From Candidatus Methanoplasma glyptotermitis (GTDB lineage: Archaea; Thermoplasmatota; Thermoplasmata; Methanomassiliicoccales; Methanomethylophilaceae), in assembly GCA_031267895.1 (NCBI GenBank), contig JAIRYF010000043.1, forward strand, positions 1 through 51,063: 51,063 nucleotides of DNA. The letters are read 5' to 3'. The position numbers were made by a program, and so were the translations under genes. Of the stretch, positions 1-10,423 are shown in pieces; position 1 is the stretch's first letter; each line of letters begins with the position of its first letter. The notes under the pieces are model-generated. The model was not told the DNA's origin, ran no database searches, and saw only the letters and a program-made list of their open reading frames with translations.

Positions 1-513
1 GTTTTCGTTTACGTAAACTCCTCCTCCGGTAACTCCCGGACTGAGACAGTTCTGTATTACGGAACCGTCGTTCATAGTAAGACTGCCGCCTGATTTTATC
101 TCTATTCCGCCGGCTGTGCTGTTTCCGTCAAGAATTATGTTTTCAAGTATGAGATTACCGTTCACAGAACCGTGCCGTACCGATGACGGGACGGTAAGTT
201 TGAATGTATTGCCGTCTGCAGAAGTAAGTGTTACGTTCTTGTCTGCATCCAAACTGAATGCATATGTGATAGCATCATCGCCCTTGACAGTAATGGTATA
301 ATTCGGACCGCCCATATAATCATTGATACTCTTGAAAGCATCCGCGAGACTGCCGTATGCGGCAGGTGTGCCGACATCGCCGGTGACTTCATAGTTCTCC
401 GCAGAATCTGCCGATACATCATCGGTTAACGTCGGAGGAAAAAGACATACTACTGTGGCAGCCATAGCCAAAACGAGGCATAATACTCCGTATCTCGCCC
501 GGACGGCTCTCAT
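1..513 (-). CDS. Secreted adhesin-like / parallel beta-helix protein, N-terminal part (runs off window start)
   Basis: Reverse-strand frame open from ATG at 513 to base 1: MRAVRARYGVLCLVLAMAATVVCLFPPTLTDDVSADSAENYEVTGDVG...GGIEIKSGGSLTMNDGSVIQNC; clear signal peptide and beta-helix-like repeats. Confidence 0.75.
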   Translation of the reverse strand, partial: MRAVRARYGVLCLVLAMAATVVCLFPPTLTDDVSADSAENYEVTGDVGTPAAYGSLADAFKSINDYMGGPNYTITVKGDDAITYAFSLDADKNVTLTSADGNTFKLTVPSSVRHGSVNGNLILENIILDGNSTAGGIEIKSGGSLTMNDGSVIQNCLSPGVTGGGVYVNEN

Positions 514-909
514 TGGGATACACTTCCCCCGCCCCCTCCTGCTTTACGCAGTTTCGCGGAAGTGGTTATTTCTCTCACTTGTTTGATTTCCACAAAGATT
601 TTACTCCTTATTGTAGCACCGCCGTATTCCACGGGCACAGCAGGTATCCGCATATATGTATAGCGGCATGTGTGCATACGTGAACGGTACCGATATGTTC
701 TTCTCATGATATATATTGTTACCTATTCCTGTCAGATCATGCATTTCGGACTCACGAGTCCCCGTCTGACAGCCCGTATCGGCGGAAGAGTGCTTTATGC
801 ACAGTGCCGTTCTTTGAAATCTGTCTGCACGCTCGGATATTCGGCGCGATCTCCGGCCATGTTTACTGCAAACAGCTGACCGAAGATATTTTTCGCGGTC
901 TGGGAGACA

Positions 910-1302
910 TCAGATCTTCTTCTTTTTATTGGATCTGGATTTAATCACATAGATGATCGCGCTTACTGCCAGAAGCATGGCTATCGCGTAGACCGCACCC
1001 ATCAGATCGCCGAGAAGCCAGTATGCCACAACTAATCCGATTATTCCAAAGACACCGTATTTCTTCAATATGCGCCCGCCGCCGAGGGCGAAAGTGAAAC
1101 CCACTATGATAAGCCACATAATAAGATTCACTATCACTGCAGAGGAAGCATTCATAATAGCCGTGTCACCGACAAAGTCGGTCACATACCGAGATATGAA
1201 GTGACCGCACAAAGCGGGCACAATTACCAGGAGAACGATCGTGAAAAGTATGCCGCTCAGAAGACTCACAGCTATGCCGGGTCTGTCATCAGACTTTGTC
1301 AT
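910..1302 (-). CDS. Small multi-pass membrane protein of unknown function
   Basis: Internal start MTKSDDRPGIAVSLLSG...; about 4 hydrophobic helices, C-terminal KSRSNKKKKI; the longer 302 aa ORF runs antisense into xseA and is unlikely. Confidence 0.65.
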   Translation of the reverse strand: MTKSDDRPGIAVSLLSGILFTIVLLVIVPALCGHFISRYVTDFVGDTAIMNASSAVIVNLIMWLIIVGFTFALGGGRILKKYGVFGIIGLVVAYWLLGDLMGAVYAIAMLLAVSAIIYVIKSRSNKKKKI

Positions 1303-1416
1303 GACCCGCAGGAGGGGCGGTGACGTACAAATACCTATCTTGCAGAAACTGCAATTTAGCCGGATGCTCGGGTGGTGAACGGCAAGTAGATTAAAGTTGA
1401 TGCATATGCACGCTGC

Positions 1417-2682
1417 ATGGCAGATACGGTAACCGTTACACAGCTGAATACCAGAGTGAAATCTGTTCTTTCGGAATGTTCTGCCGTCAATGACATTTGG
1501 GTTATAGGGGAGCTGTCCAACCTTAAAAAATATCCATCGGGGCATTACTATTTCACGCTCAAGGACAGTACAAGCGAAATAAGAGGCGTAATGTTCAGAC
1601 AGTCCAGAGGAAGAATCGATTTTGAACCGCAGGACAATATGAAGGTCACTGTATTCGGAAAAGCAGATCTGTACGTCGAAAGAGGATCGTATCAATTCAT
1701 TGCGGAGACAATGCAGAGGTCCGGGGTCGGCGACCTCTATCTGGCATATGAGGCACTGAAAAAGAAACTCGAATCCGAAGGACTCTTTGAAAGATCCAGA
1801 AAGAGAAAACTGCCTCAATATCCCCGGGTGATCGGAGTGGTGACATCCTCATCAGGTGCTGTCATACATGATATAATCACAACATCCGGACGGCTGTTTC
1901 CCGCAGATATTCTGTTATATCCGGCCAAAGTACAGGGCGAAGGGGCGGCTGAATCTATCGTCAGGGGAATACATGCCCTCAACAGAGAGGGCGTGGATGT
2001 GCTGATAGTCGGAAGAGGGGGCGGATCGATAGAAGATCTGTGGGCGTTCAACGAGGAAATGGTTGCAAGGGCGATAGCCGCGTCGGAAGCACCGGTCATA
2101 TCCGCCGTAGGACACGAAACAGATTTTACGATAGCCGATCTAGTGGCGGATGTAAGGGCTCCGACGCCGACCGGGGCTGCGGAACTGGCTCTGAGGGACC
2201 GCAGAGAATTGGCCAGACACATAGATACACATGTCCTGAGGGTTAACAGATCTCTGTCGGGAATACTGAAAACAATGCACTATAGGTTTGGGATGCTGGA
2301 ATCCAAACTTGATCCCAAATATGCGGATCAGAAGATATCGAGGTACTCGATGAGACTGGATGAACTCGGTTTCCGTATGAATTCGGCTCTGCGGAGCACA
2401 GCCGAGACTGTTCGCAGAAGATTCATAAAAATGGATTCCAACTTGGATGCGTATGTGCCGAGGATGATCGATAACGGCAGAAAAGATCTTCTGAGATACT
2501 CAGAGAGACTCGAAAACATCAATCCCGTAAGGGTCCTGGACAGAGGATACACTCTGATAACAGACATGAACGGGAAAGCCCTGACCTCCGCCGGACAGAT
2601 ATCTGCGGGATCGGAAATAAACATCATTCTCAAAGACGGAAATGCAGAGGCACAGATAACGAGAGCGGAGATGAGAAAATGA
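1417..2682 (+). CDS. xseA: Exodeoxyribonuclease VII large subunit
   Basis: N-terminal OB fold (VWVIGELSNLKKYPSGHYYFTLKD), GVVTSSSGAVIHDI, VGRGGGSIEDLWAFNEE, SAVGHETDFTIADLVADVRAPTPTGAAE. Confidence 0.97.
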   Translation: MADTVTVTQLNTRVKSVLSECSAVNDIWVIGELSNLKKYPSGHYYFTLKDSTSEIRGVMFRQSRGRIDFEPQDNMKVTVFGKADLYVERGSYQFIAETMQRSGVGDLYLAYEALKKKLESEGLFERSRKRKLPQYPRVIGVVTSSSGAVIHDIITTSGRLFPADILLYPAKVQGEGAAESIVRGIHALNREGVDVLIVGRGGGSIEDLWAFNEEMVARAIAASEAPVISAVGHETDFTIADLVADVRAPTPTGAAELALRDRRELARHIDTHVLRVNRSLSGILKTMHYRFGMLESKLDPKYADQKISRYSMRLDELGFRMNSALRSTAETVRRRFIKMDSNLDAYVPRMIDNGRKDLLRYSERLENINPVRVLDRGYTLITDMNGKALTSAGQISAGSEINIILKDGNAEAQITRAEMRK

Positions 2683-2912
2683 TAGAAAACACAGAAAATA
2701 TGACATTCGAAGAGAGTCTCAAGGCCCTTGAACAGCTTGTCAATGAGCTTGAGAGCGGAAATTCTGACCTGGACAAGGCTCTGGAGATATACGAGCAGGC
2801 GATGCTGCTCAGGGACCGCTGCAAGAAAATACTCGACGACTGCGACCGCAGGGTCCAGAAGATGATAGAGACATCGGAAGGTATCAAAAAAGAAGATTTT
2901 ACCGCTGAGTGA
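2679..2912 (+). CDS. xseB: Exodeoxyribonuclease VII small subunit
   Basis: MTFEESLKALEQLVNELESGNSDLDKALEIYEQAM; ATGA overlap with xseA. Confidence 0.93.
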   Translation: MIENTENMTFEESLKALEQLVNELESGNSDLDKALEIYEQAMLLRDRCKKILDDCDRRVQKMIETSEGIKKEDFTAE

Positions 2913-3756
2913 TCCAGAGGACGAAGTTGTTCCTCCGTGACCACTCGGTTGTCTTTCTGTACACTTCGGTCTCCCTGAAATAATCGATACTGAATGCCAG
3001 CCTCAGTGCTCCGCTCAGCTGGCCGGTTTTTGTCCCCCTGCCATTGTAAGAACCGAAGACCTCATTCAAGCCGATTGTCAGCACAGATTCCGCATCATGA
3101 CCCCTCACAACAGTCCAAGGGTCGTCCGGAATTCCCTCTTCAGAAATCATATCTGCAAGTTCTTTTCTGCCGACTTTTCTGCTTACAGACTGAGTGAATA
3201 TTTCATCAATCATTTTTTTCATGTCAATGGCAAGCGTTTTTCTGTTTATAAATACAGAATGATCTATGTTTTTGAAATTCAGGCCGAGTCCTTCCCGCAT
3301 TGATATGAACATCAGCAGACCGATAGGATATGCAGATCTTGCGATAACGTCTTTCACCTTTCCGTGATTTTTTTCAAAATTCTCCAAAAGTTCCGGATCA
3401 GAATACTCGGTCAGAACATCGTCCAGTGCCCCGGTGCTCATCATCATTGATTCCAGGTCTCTCTTGTCTGATATGAAAATAGGCGGATTGTACTTCCTGC
3501 CGCGAAGTACGTCGGTGTCGGCATCGACTATTCCGATGGTTTTTTTATCGTTTCTCGTCCCCCAGACCTCCGCAACCGCTCTCTTCACGTTATCTTTGGA
3601 ATGTGCCGGTACGATTTTGGTCTCGGCTCTGTCGACAAATTTACCGTACAGCCTGCTGTCGGTTATGCCTTCTACTACCACAATGGGACCCTTATGAGAG
3701 GATCTGAGCATGGATATGTTGTTTGCAATGTCTGCAGAGGTAAGCTTATCTATCAT
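2899..3756 (-). CDS. DUF4435-type TOPRIM protein (AriB-like)
   Basis: TOPRIM-like motifs VVVEGITD...GIVDADTD; downstream of and overlapping an AAA ATPase by 11 nt. Confidence 0.7.
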   Translation of the reverse strand: MIDKLTSADIANNISMLRSSHKGPIVVVEGITDSRLYGKFVDRAETKIVPAHSKDNVKRAVAEVWGTRNDKKTIGIVDADTDVLRGRKYNPPIFISDKRDLESMMMSTGALDDVLTEYSDPELLENFEKNHGKVKDVIARSAYPIGLLMFISMREGLGLNFKNIDHSVFINRKTLAIDMKKMIDEIFTQSVSRKVGRKELADMISEEGIPDDPWTVVRGHDAESVLTIGLNEVFGSYNGRGTKTGQLSGALRLAFSIDYFRETEVYRKTTEWSRRNNFVLWITQR

Positions 3757-4789
3757 CTTCCGCCCTCAGTTCAACTGACAGATCCCAGTCGTCATGTATG
3801 ATCTGAGGTGAATGAGTGGCGACGATCATGCGGAAATCGCGCAGTCTGGCGATATCCGCAAATATCTTGCCGAGACTCTGCTGCCATGTCACATGCAGAG
3901 AGATCTCTGGTTCGTCTATTATCACTAGAGATCCATGTTTGGCCTCAAACAGCAGAAGATAGAACATTATCAATATCTGCTTCTCTCCGGAGGAAAGTTT
4001 GCCTATAGGGACGGCGGTACCCTTGTTTGTCCTGACACTCAGGATGCCGCTGTCGTTGATGCAGATGTTCTTGTTGACCAGAAGATCGTTCATTATGTCA
4101 ACCAGAACGATCACGGATTCGGAGAGTTCGTAGTATCTGCTGACATACTCCTCAATGGAAAACGCAAGATCTTCATATTCCTGGTGGTACTCCATTATTT
4201 CGAACCTTGACGGGGGGAACCTGCGGCCGGCGGGCATATCCGGTTCGATCCCGGCACGTTTTATGAAATCCAGTTTTGCCTTCAGGTCCTTGCTCCGGAA
4301 TTCCAGCTCGGCATCGGTCTGTTTCTTTCTGCCTTTTTTGGGTATGTCTGCGAGATGCCTGTCGTCGACTGCATCTCTGAGTCTGCACGCGAGAGTGTCT
4401 GCATAGATATCTATTGCAGGTTTGAGGCCGCATCCGGAAGACAGGACGGATCTGTCAGGGGATATGTAAAGCACGCTGAGCACACTCTTAAGCTCATCCG
4501 CGGATATTTCTTCTTCGAGCTCGTTTTTCTGCATCTGTATAAGCGGATACTCCCCGGTATTCTCCAGAATAAGCGCAGTGCCGTCGCTGAACCTGAGATC
4601 CATTCTCCGAAAACACACACCCTTCACATCATCGATATTCCCGCCGAGTACGTCTGAGATGAGTTTCATGATCGTGGATTTGCCGTATCCGTTGAGAGAA
4701 TATATGAATGTAAGACTGCTTCCGCTTAGGCTGATGTCATAATCATATTCGCCGAAAAGGCCGTATATGGCAAATCCGTTTAATTCCAT
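3746..4789 (-). CDS. ABC/SMC-like AAA ATPase (AriA-like)
   Basis: Walker A (SLNGYGKST), signature LSSGEKQILI, Walker B LVIIDEPEISLH, ATHSPQII. Confidence 0.85.
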   Translation of the reverse strand: MELNGFAIYGLFGEYDYDISLSGSSLTFIYSLNGYGKSTIMKLISDVLGGNIDDVKGVCFRRMDLRFSDGTALILENTGEYPLIQMQKNELEEEISADELKSVLSVLYISPDRSVLSSGCGLKPAIDIYADTLACRLRDAVDDRHLADIPKKGRKKQTDAELEFRSKDLKAKLDFIKRAGIEPDMPAGRRFPPSRFEIMEYHQEYEDLAFSIEEYVSRYYELSESVIVLVDIMNDLLVNKNICINDSGILSVRTNKGTAVPIGKLSSGEKQILIMFYLLLFEAKHGSLVIIDEPEISLHVTWQQSLGKIFADIARLRDFRMIVATHSPQIIHDDWDLSVELRAEDDR

Positions 4790-4807
4790 AGACCCGCGGT
4801 AATCGGC

Positions 4808-5725
4808 ATGAAGGTATATGAAGCCATCAACGGCAACTGCCGAATCTTAATGTTTATCTCTGTGAACCAGATACAGAAGCGGATGGATAAGGAGAAAGCA
4901 CTGAAAGAAATACAGTCCAACATAAGAGCGGGGAAAACGGAACTCGCATCCAAACAGACAGCGGAGCTTTCGAATTGCTTCTCGGACGACCCGTTAATGC
5001 TGCTCACGTGCGCGTCGCTCCTCAAGGTGACAGAGGACGAAAAAGGCGCGGAAACCATTGCCGAAAGGATCCCGGGCAGTGTCAGGGATACAGGTATATC
5101 CGGTCTTGAGGTAGCCAAAGGTCTGAGAGGAATAGGTTTCCCGGCCGAGGCCGAAGAGATTCTATCGGGTCTGGACGAAAGCGAAGAGGTGATCCGGGAG
5201 AGAATGCGTGCTCTGTTTGACATGAGGATGTACGAAGAATCATCCCTGCTGTACAAACTTTTGAATTCTCCGACGACCGACGATTCAGCGGTGATGATCG
5301 AGGCGGTTTCGGCCGGAGGAGAGCACGATTCAGCGGTGAATATGGCAGAGAATTTGCTCGGAGAAGCACCTGACGATCCGACGGTCATGCGCTGTTACTG
5401 CACCGTACTGTCTGTGAGCGGAAAACGCAAAGAGGCAGGAAAATTTGTCAAAGATAACCTTAAAAAAGACAAATCGTCACCGAACGCCAATGCTTTGGCT
5501 GCCTATTATCTGTGGACAGACGGGAAGTCTGCAAGTGCCGGCGCGTACGCATCGAAGGCGATCAGGCAAGATCCCGGCAATATTATGGCTATGGAGATAC
5601 TGGCGTACTGTCTGGCGGAGAAAGGGAAATCGAAAGAGGCAAAGATAATCGCCGGAGCGATAAATGAAAATGAACCGGGCAACTCGGCCGTGGTAAGGAT
5701 ACTGGACATGTGCAGGATTACATAA
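4808..5725 (+). CDS. Tetratricopeptide-repeat-like protein (start may be 4883)
   Basis: Repeated helical pairs, e.g. AAYYLWTDGKSASAGAYASKAIRQDPGNIMAMEILAYCLAEKGKSKEAK. Confidence 0.75.
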   Translation: MKVYEAINGNCRILMFISVNQIQKRMDKEKALKEIQSNIRAGKTELASKQTAELSNCFSDDPLMLLTCASLLKVTEDEKGAETIAERIPGSVRDTGISGLEVAKGLRGIGFPAEAEEILSGLDESEEVIRERMRALFDMRMYEESSLLYKLLNSPTTDDSAVMIEAVSAGGEHDSAVNMAENLLGEAPDDPTVMRCYCTVLSVSGKRKEAGKFVKDNLKKDKSSPNANALAAYYLWTDGKSASAGAYASKAIRQDPGNIMAMEILAYCLAEKGKSKEAKIIAGAINENEPGNSAVVRILDMCRIT

Positions 5726-7258
5726 TCAGATTTTCCTGCTGCCGGCTGCGCGCCAGTCTCCTTTTATGTCCAAGATCAGTTCGGTCCAGAATGTCCTTGT
5801 GAAAAGAAGCAGCGTCATCACAACCTCCAACCGTCCGAACCACATCATAAACGACAGAAATATCTTTGATACGCTGCCTAATTCATCGAGTGCTATACTG
5901 CCTGTGTTGATCCCGGTGTTGCTGATTGTTGAAATCGACAGCCCCATCGCCTCAGACACCCCGATCTCCGGTTCCAGCACGAGCATGACTGCCACAGAGA
6001 CTGTAAGAAATGCGATGAATGCGATGATAACCACTATTGCAGAAACTACGGAATCATCACTCACAGAGTGGCCGTCCAGTCTTACGTCCCTCACGGAGCG
6101 CGGATGAAACATCTTGTACACGCCGTTTGTAAGATATGATTTGAGTATGACTATCCTATAGATTTTGATTCCCCCGGAGGTGGACCCGGACATGGAACCG
6201 AACAGCATAACTATCCACATTATCACATACGCAGCGAGAGGCCAAAATGTCTGATCAGCTATCACGTATCCTGTGGTTGTACCCATGGAGACTACTGTAA
6301 ACACGGTATTCCATACAGTGCCGCCGATATCCGCTGCTGTATTTCCTGTGCCGATGAGAATAACGGATGCGATAGCAGCCGAGGCAGCGAGGAACCATAT
6401 TACGGTCCAGACGAACTCCTGGCTTTCCCGGTATGCCGAGAACTCTCTCTTGCGTACGGCACGGTAATGGAGATAGAAATTTGTACCTCCCAGAAACATG
6501 AATGCAAGAACAATGAACTGGACTGCGAATGGGTAGCTGACGATGCTGTTTCCTCCGGCCATAAAGCCCCCTGTAGATATCGTAGAGAGTGTCATTGTCG
6601 CGGCTTCGAAAGATTCTACGCCGCTTATTATCAGCAACACTGCTTCGATTGCGGACAGAAGCACGTATATCGAAAGAAAATTCTTGGCTGCGTTCTTTAT
6701 TCCCATTGAGAAATTATAGGTACCAGAACCCGCGAATTCATTATTGACAAAAGTTTTCCCGCCGATTCCCATTGCCGGTATAAGGAACAAAAATATCAGG
6801 ACAACAGCTATTCCTCCGGCCCATTGTGTGAAGGATCTCCAGAAGATCAGGCTGTTCGGCAGAACGGCATCTCCGAGAGCCGAGACTCCCGTCGTGGTGA
6901 GTCCGCTGACCCCCTCGAAAAGAGAATCAATGAAAGAGAAACCGCAGAGACGGAAAGGTATCGCACCCACCAAGAAGGCAATCCACCAGACAACAAACAT
7001 GGTCATCATGACCTTGCTTACGGAACTTATCCTGCCGCTGCTTCTGAAAAGCAGGTATTGCAGCGCACCGAGGAACAGAAGCACCGGAACAGGACAGACG
7101 AACGGCATCGGATCCTCTCCGTAGTATACGGCGATCATCGCCGGAACCAGAAGGACGGCACCCATGGCCATATCGATTGCGCCGAGCAGCCTGATAAGAC
7201 CGCTTTCCCATCTGGCCATACTCTTCGCGCGTATGTGCAGCGTGCGGAGCATCCTCAC
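5726..7258 (-). CDS. trkH: Trk-type potassium uptake membrane subunit
   Basis: GVSGLTTTGVSAL, STISTGGFM, GTTTGY, GSMSGSTSGGIKIYR pore-loop repeats. Confidence 0.95.
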   Translation of the reverse strand: MRMLRTLHIRAKSMARWESGLIRLLGAIDMAMGAVLLVPAMIAVYYGEDPMPFVCPVPVLLFLGALQYLLFRSSGRISSVSKVMMTMFVVWWIAFLVGAIPFRLCGFSFIDSLFEGVSGLTTTGVSALGDAVLPNSLIFWRSFTQWAGGIAVVLIFLFLIPAMGIGGKTFVNNEFAGSGTYNFSMGIKNAAKNFLSIYVLLSAIEAVLLIISGVESFEAATMTLSTISTGGFMAGGNSIVSYPFAVQFIVLAFMFLGGTNFYLHYRAVRKREFSAYRESQEFVWTVIWFLAASAAIASVILIGTGNTAADIGGTVWNTVFTVVSMGTTTGYVIADQTFWPLAAYVIMWIVMLFGSMSGSTSGGIKIYRIVILKSYLTNGVYKMFHPRSVRDVRLDGHSVSDDSVVSAIVVIIAFIAFLTVSVAVMLVLEPEIGVSEAMGLSISTISNTGINTGSIALDELGSVSKIFLSFMMWFGRLEVVMTLLLFTRTFWTELILDIKGDWRAAGSRKI

Positions 7259-8607
7259 AGCTCCAGCGGTGTTTTGTGCCCGAACAGTCTCGAGAGCTTA
7301 ACGGGGTTGACCATGTGGGTGAACAAGAGTACTTTGTCTCTGTCTCTGAATACGGTGTTCAGGCGGGGGTATTCAATGATGCCTTCTCTGACTATAGCGG
7401 CAACCCTGATCCCCTCGGGCATGTTAATGTCTCCGAGGTGCGTGTTACGCAGAACAGATCCGTCGTCGATAGTCACGCTGAAGAAGAACTCGTTGTCTCT
7501 GTCAATCGCCAATATGGCATTCTCGTCGAATATGAGGTTCTTAGTGATCTCGTTGTATATTACACGGTGATACCCGATTATTGACTCGATCCCCGTGTAT
7601 CTGAATATCTTTTCGTACTCCCGGTTGGAATATTTCGATATTATTTTCCTCGTTCCGGACCTCAGTCCGGCTATGCATGCCAGAAGGTTGCGTTCGTCAA
7701 TGGAAGATACCGTTATAATGACATCTGCTCTCTGAACATTCTCCGACCTGAGGACTGCGGGATCGATAAAATCCCCGTTCACCACAGCCACATTGTCCAG
7801 TTCTCTGGCCGCGTTCCGGCTTACATCCGGATCGTCCTCGATTATCTTGACTATTCTTTTCCTGTTGCTCTGCACGAGTCTCTTTGCCACTTCGATTCCC
7901 ACGGCACTCGCACCGAGTATCACAAACTCCTTAGCTTCCTTCTCTACCCCTATGAGTCTGTTGAATGCAACCATGGATTCCGGAGACCCGAGCACCCTTA
8001 TCATGTCTCCCGCATGTATCTCTGCGGTCTCGTTGTTAAGTATAACATCCTCTCCGCGGTATATGGCGACGATACTGCAGTCAGGCGGCGTGTCGAGGTC
8101 CAGAATGACTTTCCCGACCAGGTCGCAGTTTTCCTCTATTTTGAATGTGGCCAGAGCTATGTCCATCCTGGAAATGTGATCGTATGTAACCGCATTTTCC
8201 AAAATTGCCAGTTTTTCTATTTTTTCGGAGGTTATGAGTTCAGGGGAGATGAGAAGGTCTACTCCGTCGTACCCCTCTTTCAATGTCTTCGTTATGAAAT
8301 CCGGGTCTCTCAGGCATGCCACGGTTTTGATCCCGGGTTTTATGCGTTTGGCCATGAAACAAATGAAAAGATTGTGGCCGTCGTCCGGTATTGCCGATAT
8401 GATTATATCGGCATCAATTCTTTTTATCGTGGCTTCTATAACCTTCGGATTGCTGCCGTCTTCATGGAGAACGGACACGCTCAGCATTGCTTTCGCATTC
8501 TCCGCCTTTGCGGCATCCTTTTCCACAATGAGTACATCGTGCACCTTGGAAAGTGCCTCGGCAGAAGTGAAACCTACATTGCCCGCCCCAACAATCACTA
8601 TCTTCAT
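7255..8607 (-). CDS. trkA: Trk potassium uptake NAD-binding regulatory protein
   Basis: MKIVIVGAGNVGFTSAEALS plus second RCK half FVILGASAVGIEVAKRL; 4 nt overlap with trkH. Confidence 0.95.
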   Translation of the reverse strand: MKIVIVGAGNVGFTSAEALSKVHDVLIVEKDAAKAENAKAMLSVSVLHEDGSNPKVIEATIKRIDADIIISAIPDDGHNLFICFMAKRIKPGIKTVACLRDPDFITKTLKEGYDGVDLLISPELITSEKIEKLAILENAVTYDHISRMDIALATFKIEENCDLVGKVILDLDTPPDCSIVAIYRGEDVILNNETAEIHAGDMIRVLGSPESMVAFNRLIGVEKEAKEFVILGASAVGIEVAKRLVQSNRKRIVKIIEDDPDVSRNAARELDNVAVVNGDFIDPAVLRSENVQRADVIITVSSIDERNLLACIAGLRSGTRKIISKYSNREYEKIFRYTGIESIIGYHRVIYNEITKNLIFDENAILAIDRDNEFFFSVTIDDGSVLRNTHLGDINMPEGIRVAAIVREGIIEYPRLNTVFRDRDKVLLFTHMVNPVKLSRLFGHKTPLEL

Positions 8608-8682
8608 AGCAATGCCTGTGTCCCGACCCTAGACAGATCGGAGATTATAGCTTTAACGTTCCGAGCAGTCGGAAAATGCCGG

Positions 8683-8706
8683 GATGGGCTGCGTGGGCAG
8701 CCCATC
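8683..8706 (-). terminator. Hairpin terminator 3' of peroxiredoxin gene
   Basis: GATGGGCTGC-GTGG-GCAGCCCATC perfect 10 bp stem starting 4 nt past the stop codon. Confidence 0.6.
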
Positions 8707-8709
8707 TGT

Positions 8710-9387
8710 TCAGGACCCTTTGTTGAAACAGAGGAACCAATCGATGCAACACACCTTGCCGTCTTTGATCACGGCCCTTTCCTTCGCCTGACTCATGGTC
8801 TTGGGTGCGGGAACGACAGTGTCATCACCCGGTTTCCAGTCCATGGGTGTTGCGCACTTGTCCTTGTCGGCTTTTTGGAGAGCTATCAGCACCCTCTTTA
8901 TTTCATCAAAATTCCTCCCCGTTGTGAGTGGGTAATACAGAATCAGTCTGATAACCCCGTGCGGATCTATTATGAAGACTGCCCTCACGGCCTGCGTGTT
9001 CGACTGTCCGGGCATGATCATGCCGAATTTATTGGCGATGTTCATAGACACGTCCTCAATGAGAGGAAACTCGACATCCACATTTTTCATGTCCTTCCAC
9101 TTCAGTTCCCCGATCCTCCTGAGCCACGCAATGTGCGAGGACAGGGAATCCACCGACAGTCCCACCAACACTGCGTTGATATCTGTCAGCTCCTTGGCCC
9201 TATGCGCAAAGGTCATGAATTCAGTTGTGCAGACAGGCGTAAAGTCTGCAGGGTGAGAGAAGAACACGATCCACTTACCCTTGAAATCATTGGGGAATTT
9301 TATGGTTCCCTGAGTCGTCACAGCTTCGAATTCCGGTGCTTTGTCCCCTATAAGGGGCATCCTCATTACGGTTTCAATTTCACTCAA
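8710..9387 (-). CDS. Peroxiredoxin (Prx6/archaeal type)
   Basis: FFSHPADFTPVCTTEFMTF catalytic motif; C-terminal KVCCIDWFLCF cysteines. Confidence 0.93.
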   Translation of the reverse strand: MSEIETVMRMPLIGDKAPEFEAVTTQGTIKFPNDFKGKWIVFFSHPADFTPVCTTEFMTFAHRAKELTDINAVLVGLSVDSLSSHIAWLRRIGELKWKDMKNVDVEFPLIEDVSMNIANKFGMIMPGQSNTQAVRAVFIIDPHGVIRLILYYPLTTGRNFDEIKRVLIALQKADKDKCATPMDWKPGDDTVVPAPKTMSQAKERAVIKDGKVCCIDWFLCFNKGS

Positions 9388-9469
9388 TTACTTGCCTCCC
9401 TGTCCATACACGCATTGCCATGGGGCGGTGAGTTTATATACGTAACTGTTCACAGGCTTGAAAACGGCC

Positions 9470-10369
9470 TCACGAAAGGTCAATCATCTTCAAAACAGGA
9501 CCTCTTGCACCGGCGATGACATTCTCCGGAAGGACTATTTCTCCGGTACCGTTCGCGAGTGAATCGAGTATGGAATCAAGCATGATCATCTTCATAGTTG
9601 TGCACACGGCGTGCTCCAGGAAAAGGAACGTTTTGCCGGGATTTTCCTTCTCCAGCCTGTGTTTCATCCCGATCTCCGTCAGGACGATGAACTCCTTCCT
9701 GTCGGATGTCCGTGCGGCGGATATCATCGACTCGGTCGATCCGATATGATCCGCAAGTTCCAGTACTTCGATCCTGCACTCAGGATGTGCCATAATAAAA
9801 GCACCGGGGTGTTTCTCTTTGAGCTGCCGTACCCTGGCCGGTGTTATGAAATGGTGTATAGAGCAGAAACCTCTCCAGAGCCTGACATTAATGCCTGTTT
9901 CGGACGCAGCGTAGGCACCCAGATTCATGTCCGGTACAAAGAGCACGTTTCTCCCTCTGAGAGACTCCAGCACTCTGACGGCATTGGACGATGTGCAGCA
10001 GATATCCATTTCCATTTTGGACTCCGCGGTGCTGTTTACGTACCCCACTATTGCATAATCGGGATTGGATTCCCTGAATTCTTTCAGTTCCTTTCCGGTG
10101 CACATCGCGGCCATGGCGCAGTGGGCATCCGGTTCCGGCATCAGAACAGTCTTTTCTGGACTCAGTATCTTTGCGGTCTCTCCCATGAACGACACTCCGC
10201 AGAAAATTATGATATCCGCATCTGTATTCGATGCCGCTATCGAGAGTCCGAGCGAGTCCCCGACATAATCGGCTACATCCTGCACCTCAGGAGATGTGTA
10301 GTTGTGGGCAAGAATAACCGCGTTCTTTTCCTTTTTCAGTTCGAGTATTCTCTCCGCGACAGAGACCAT
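9470..10369 (-). CDS. nadA: Quinolinate synthase A
   Basis: VILAHNYTSPEVQDVADYVGDSLGLS, IIFCGVSFMGETAKIL, HPECRIEVLELADHIGST. Confidence 0.95.
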   Translation of the reverse strand: MVSVAERILELKKEKNAVILAHNYTSPEVQDVADYVGDSLGLSIAASNTDADIIIFCGVSFMGETAKILSPEKTVLMPEPDAHCAMAAMCTGKELKEFRESNPDYAIVGYVNSTAESKMEMDICCTSSNAVRVLESLRGRNVLFVPDMNLGAYAASETGINVRLWRGFCSIHHFITPARVRQLKEKHPGAFIMAHPECRIEVLELADHIGSTESMISAARTSDRKEFIVLTEIGMKHRLEKENPGKTFLFLEHAVCTTMKMIMLDSILDSLANGTGEIVLPENVIAGARGPVLKMIDLS

Positions 10370-10423
10370 ACAACGGAGTAATCCGCACAGCCTTTAAATC
10401 TTGTTCCCGTTACGTCGGGACAG

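Noticed and set aside
8014-9519. 501-aa + strand ORF
   Set aside because: Antisense to clear trkA and peroxiredoxin genes; no domain-like motifs, an artefact of codon bias.
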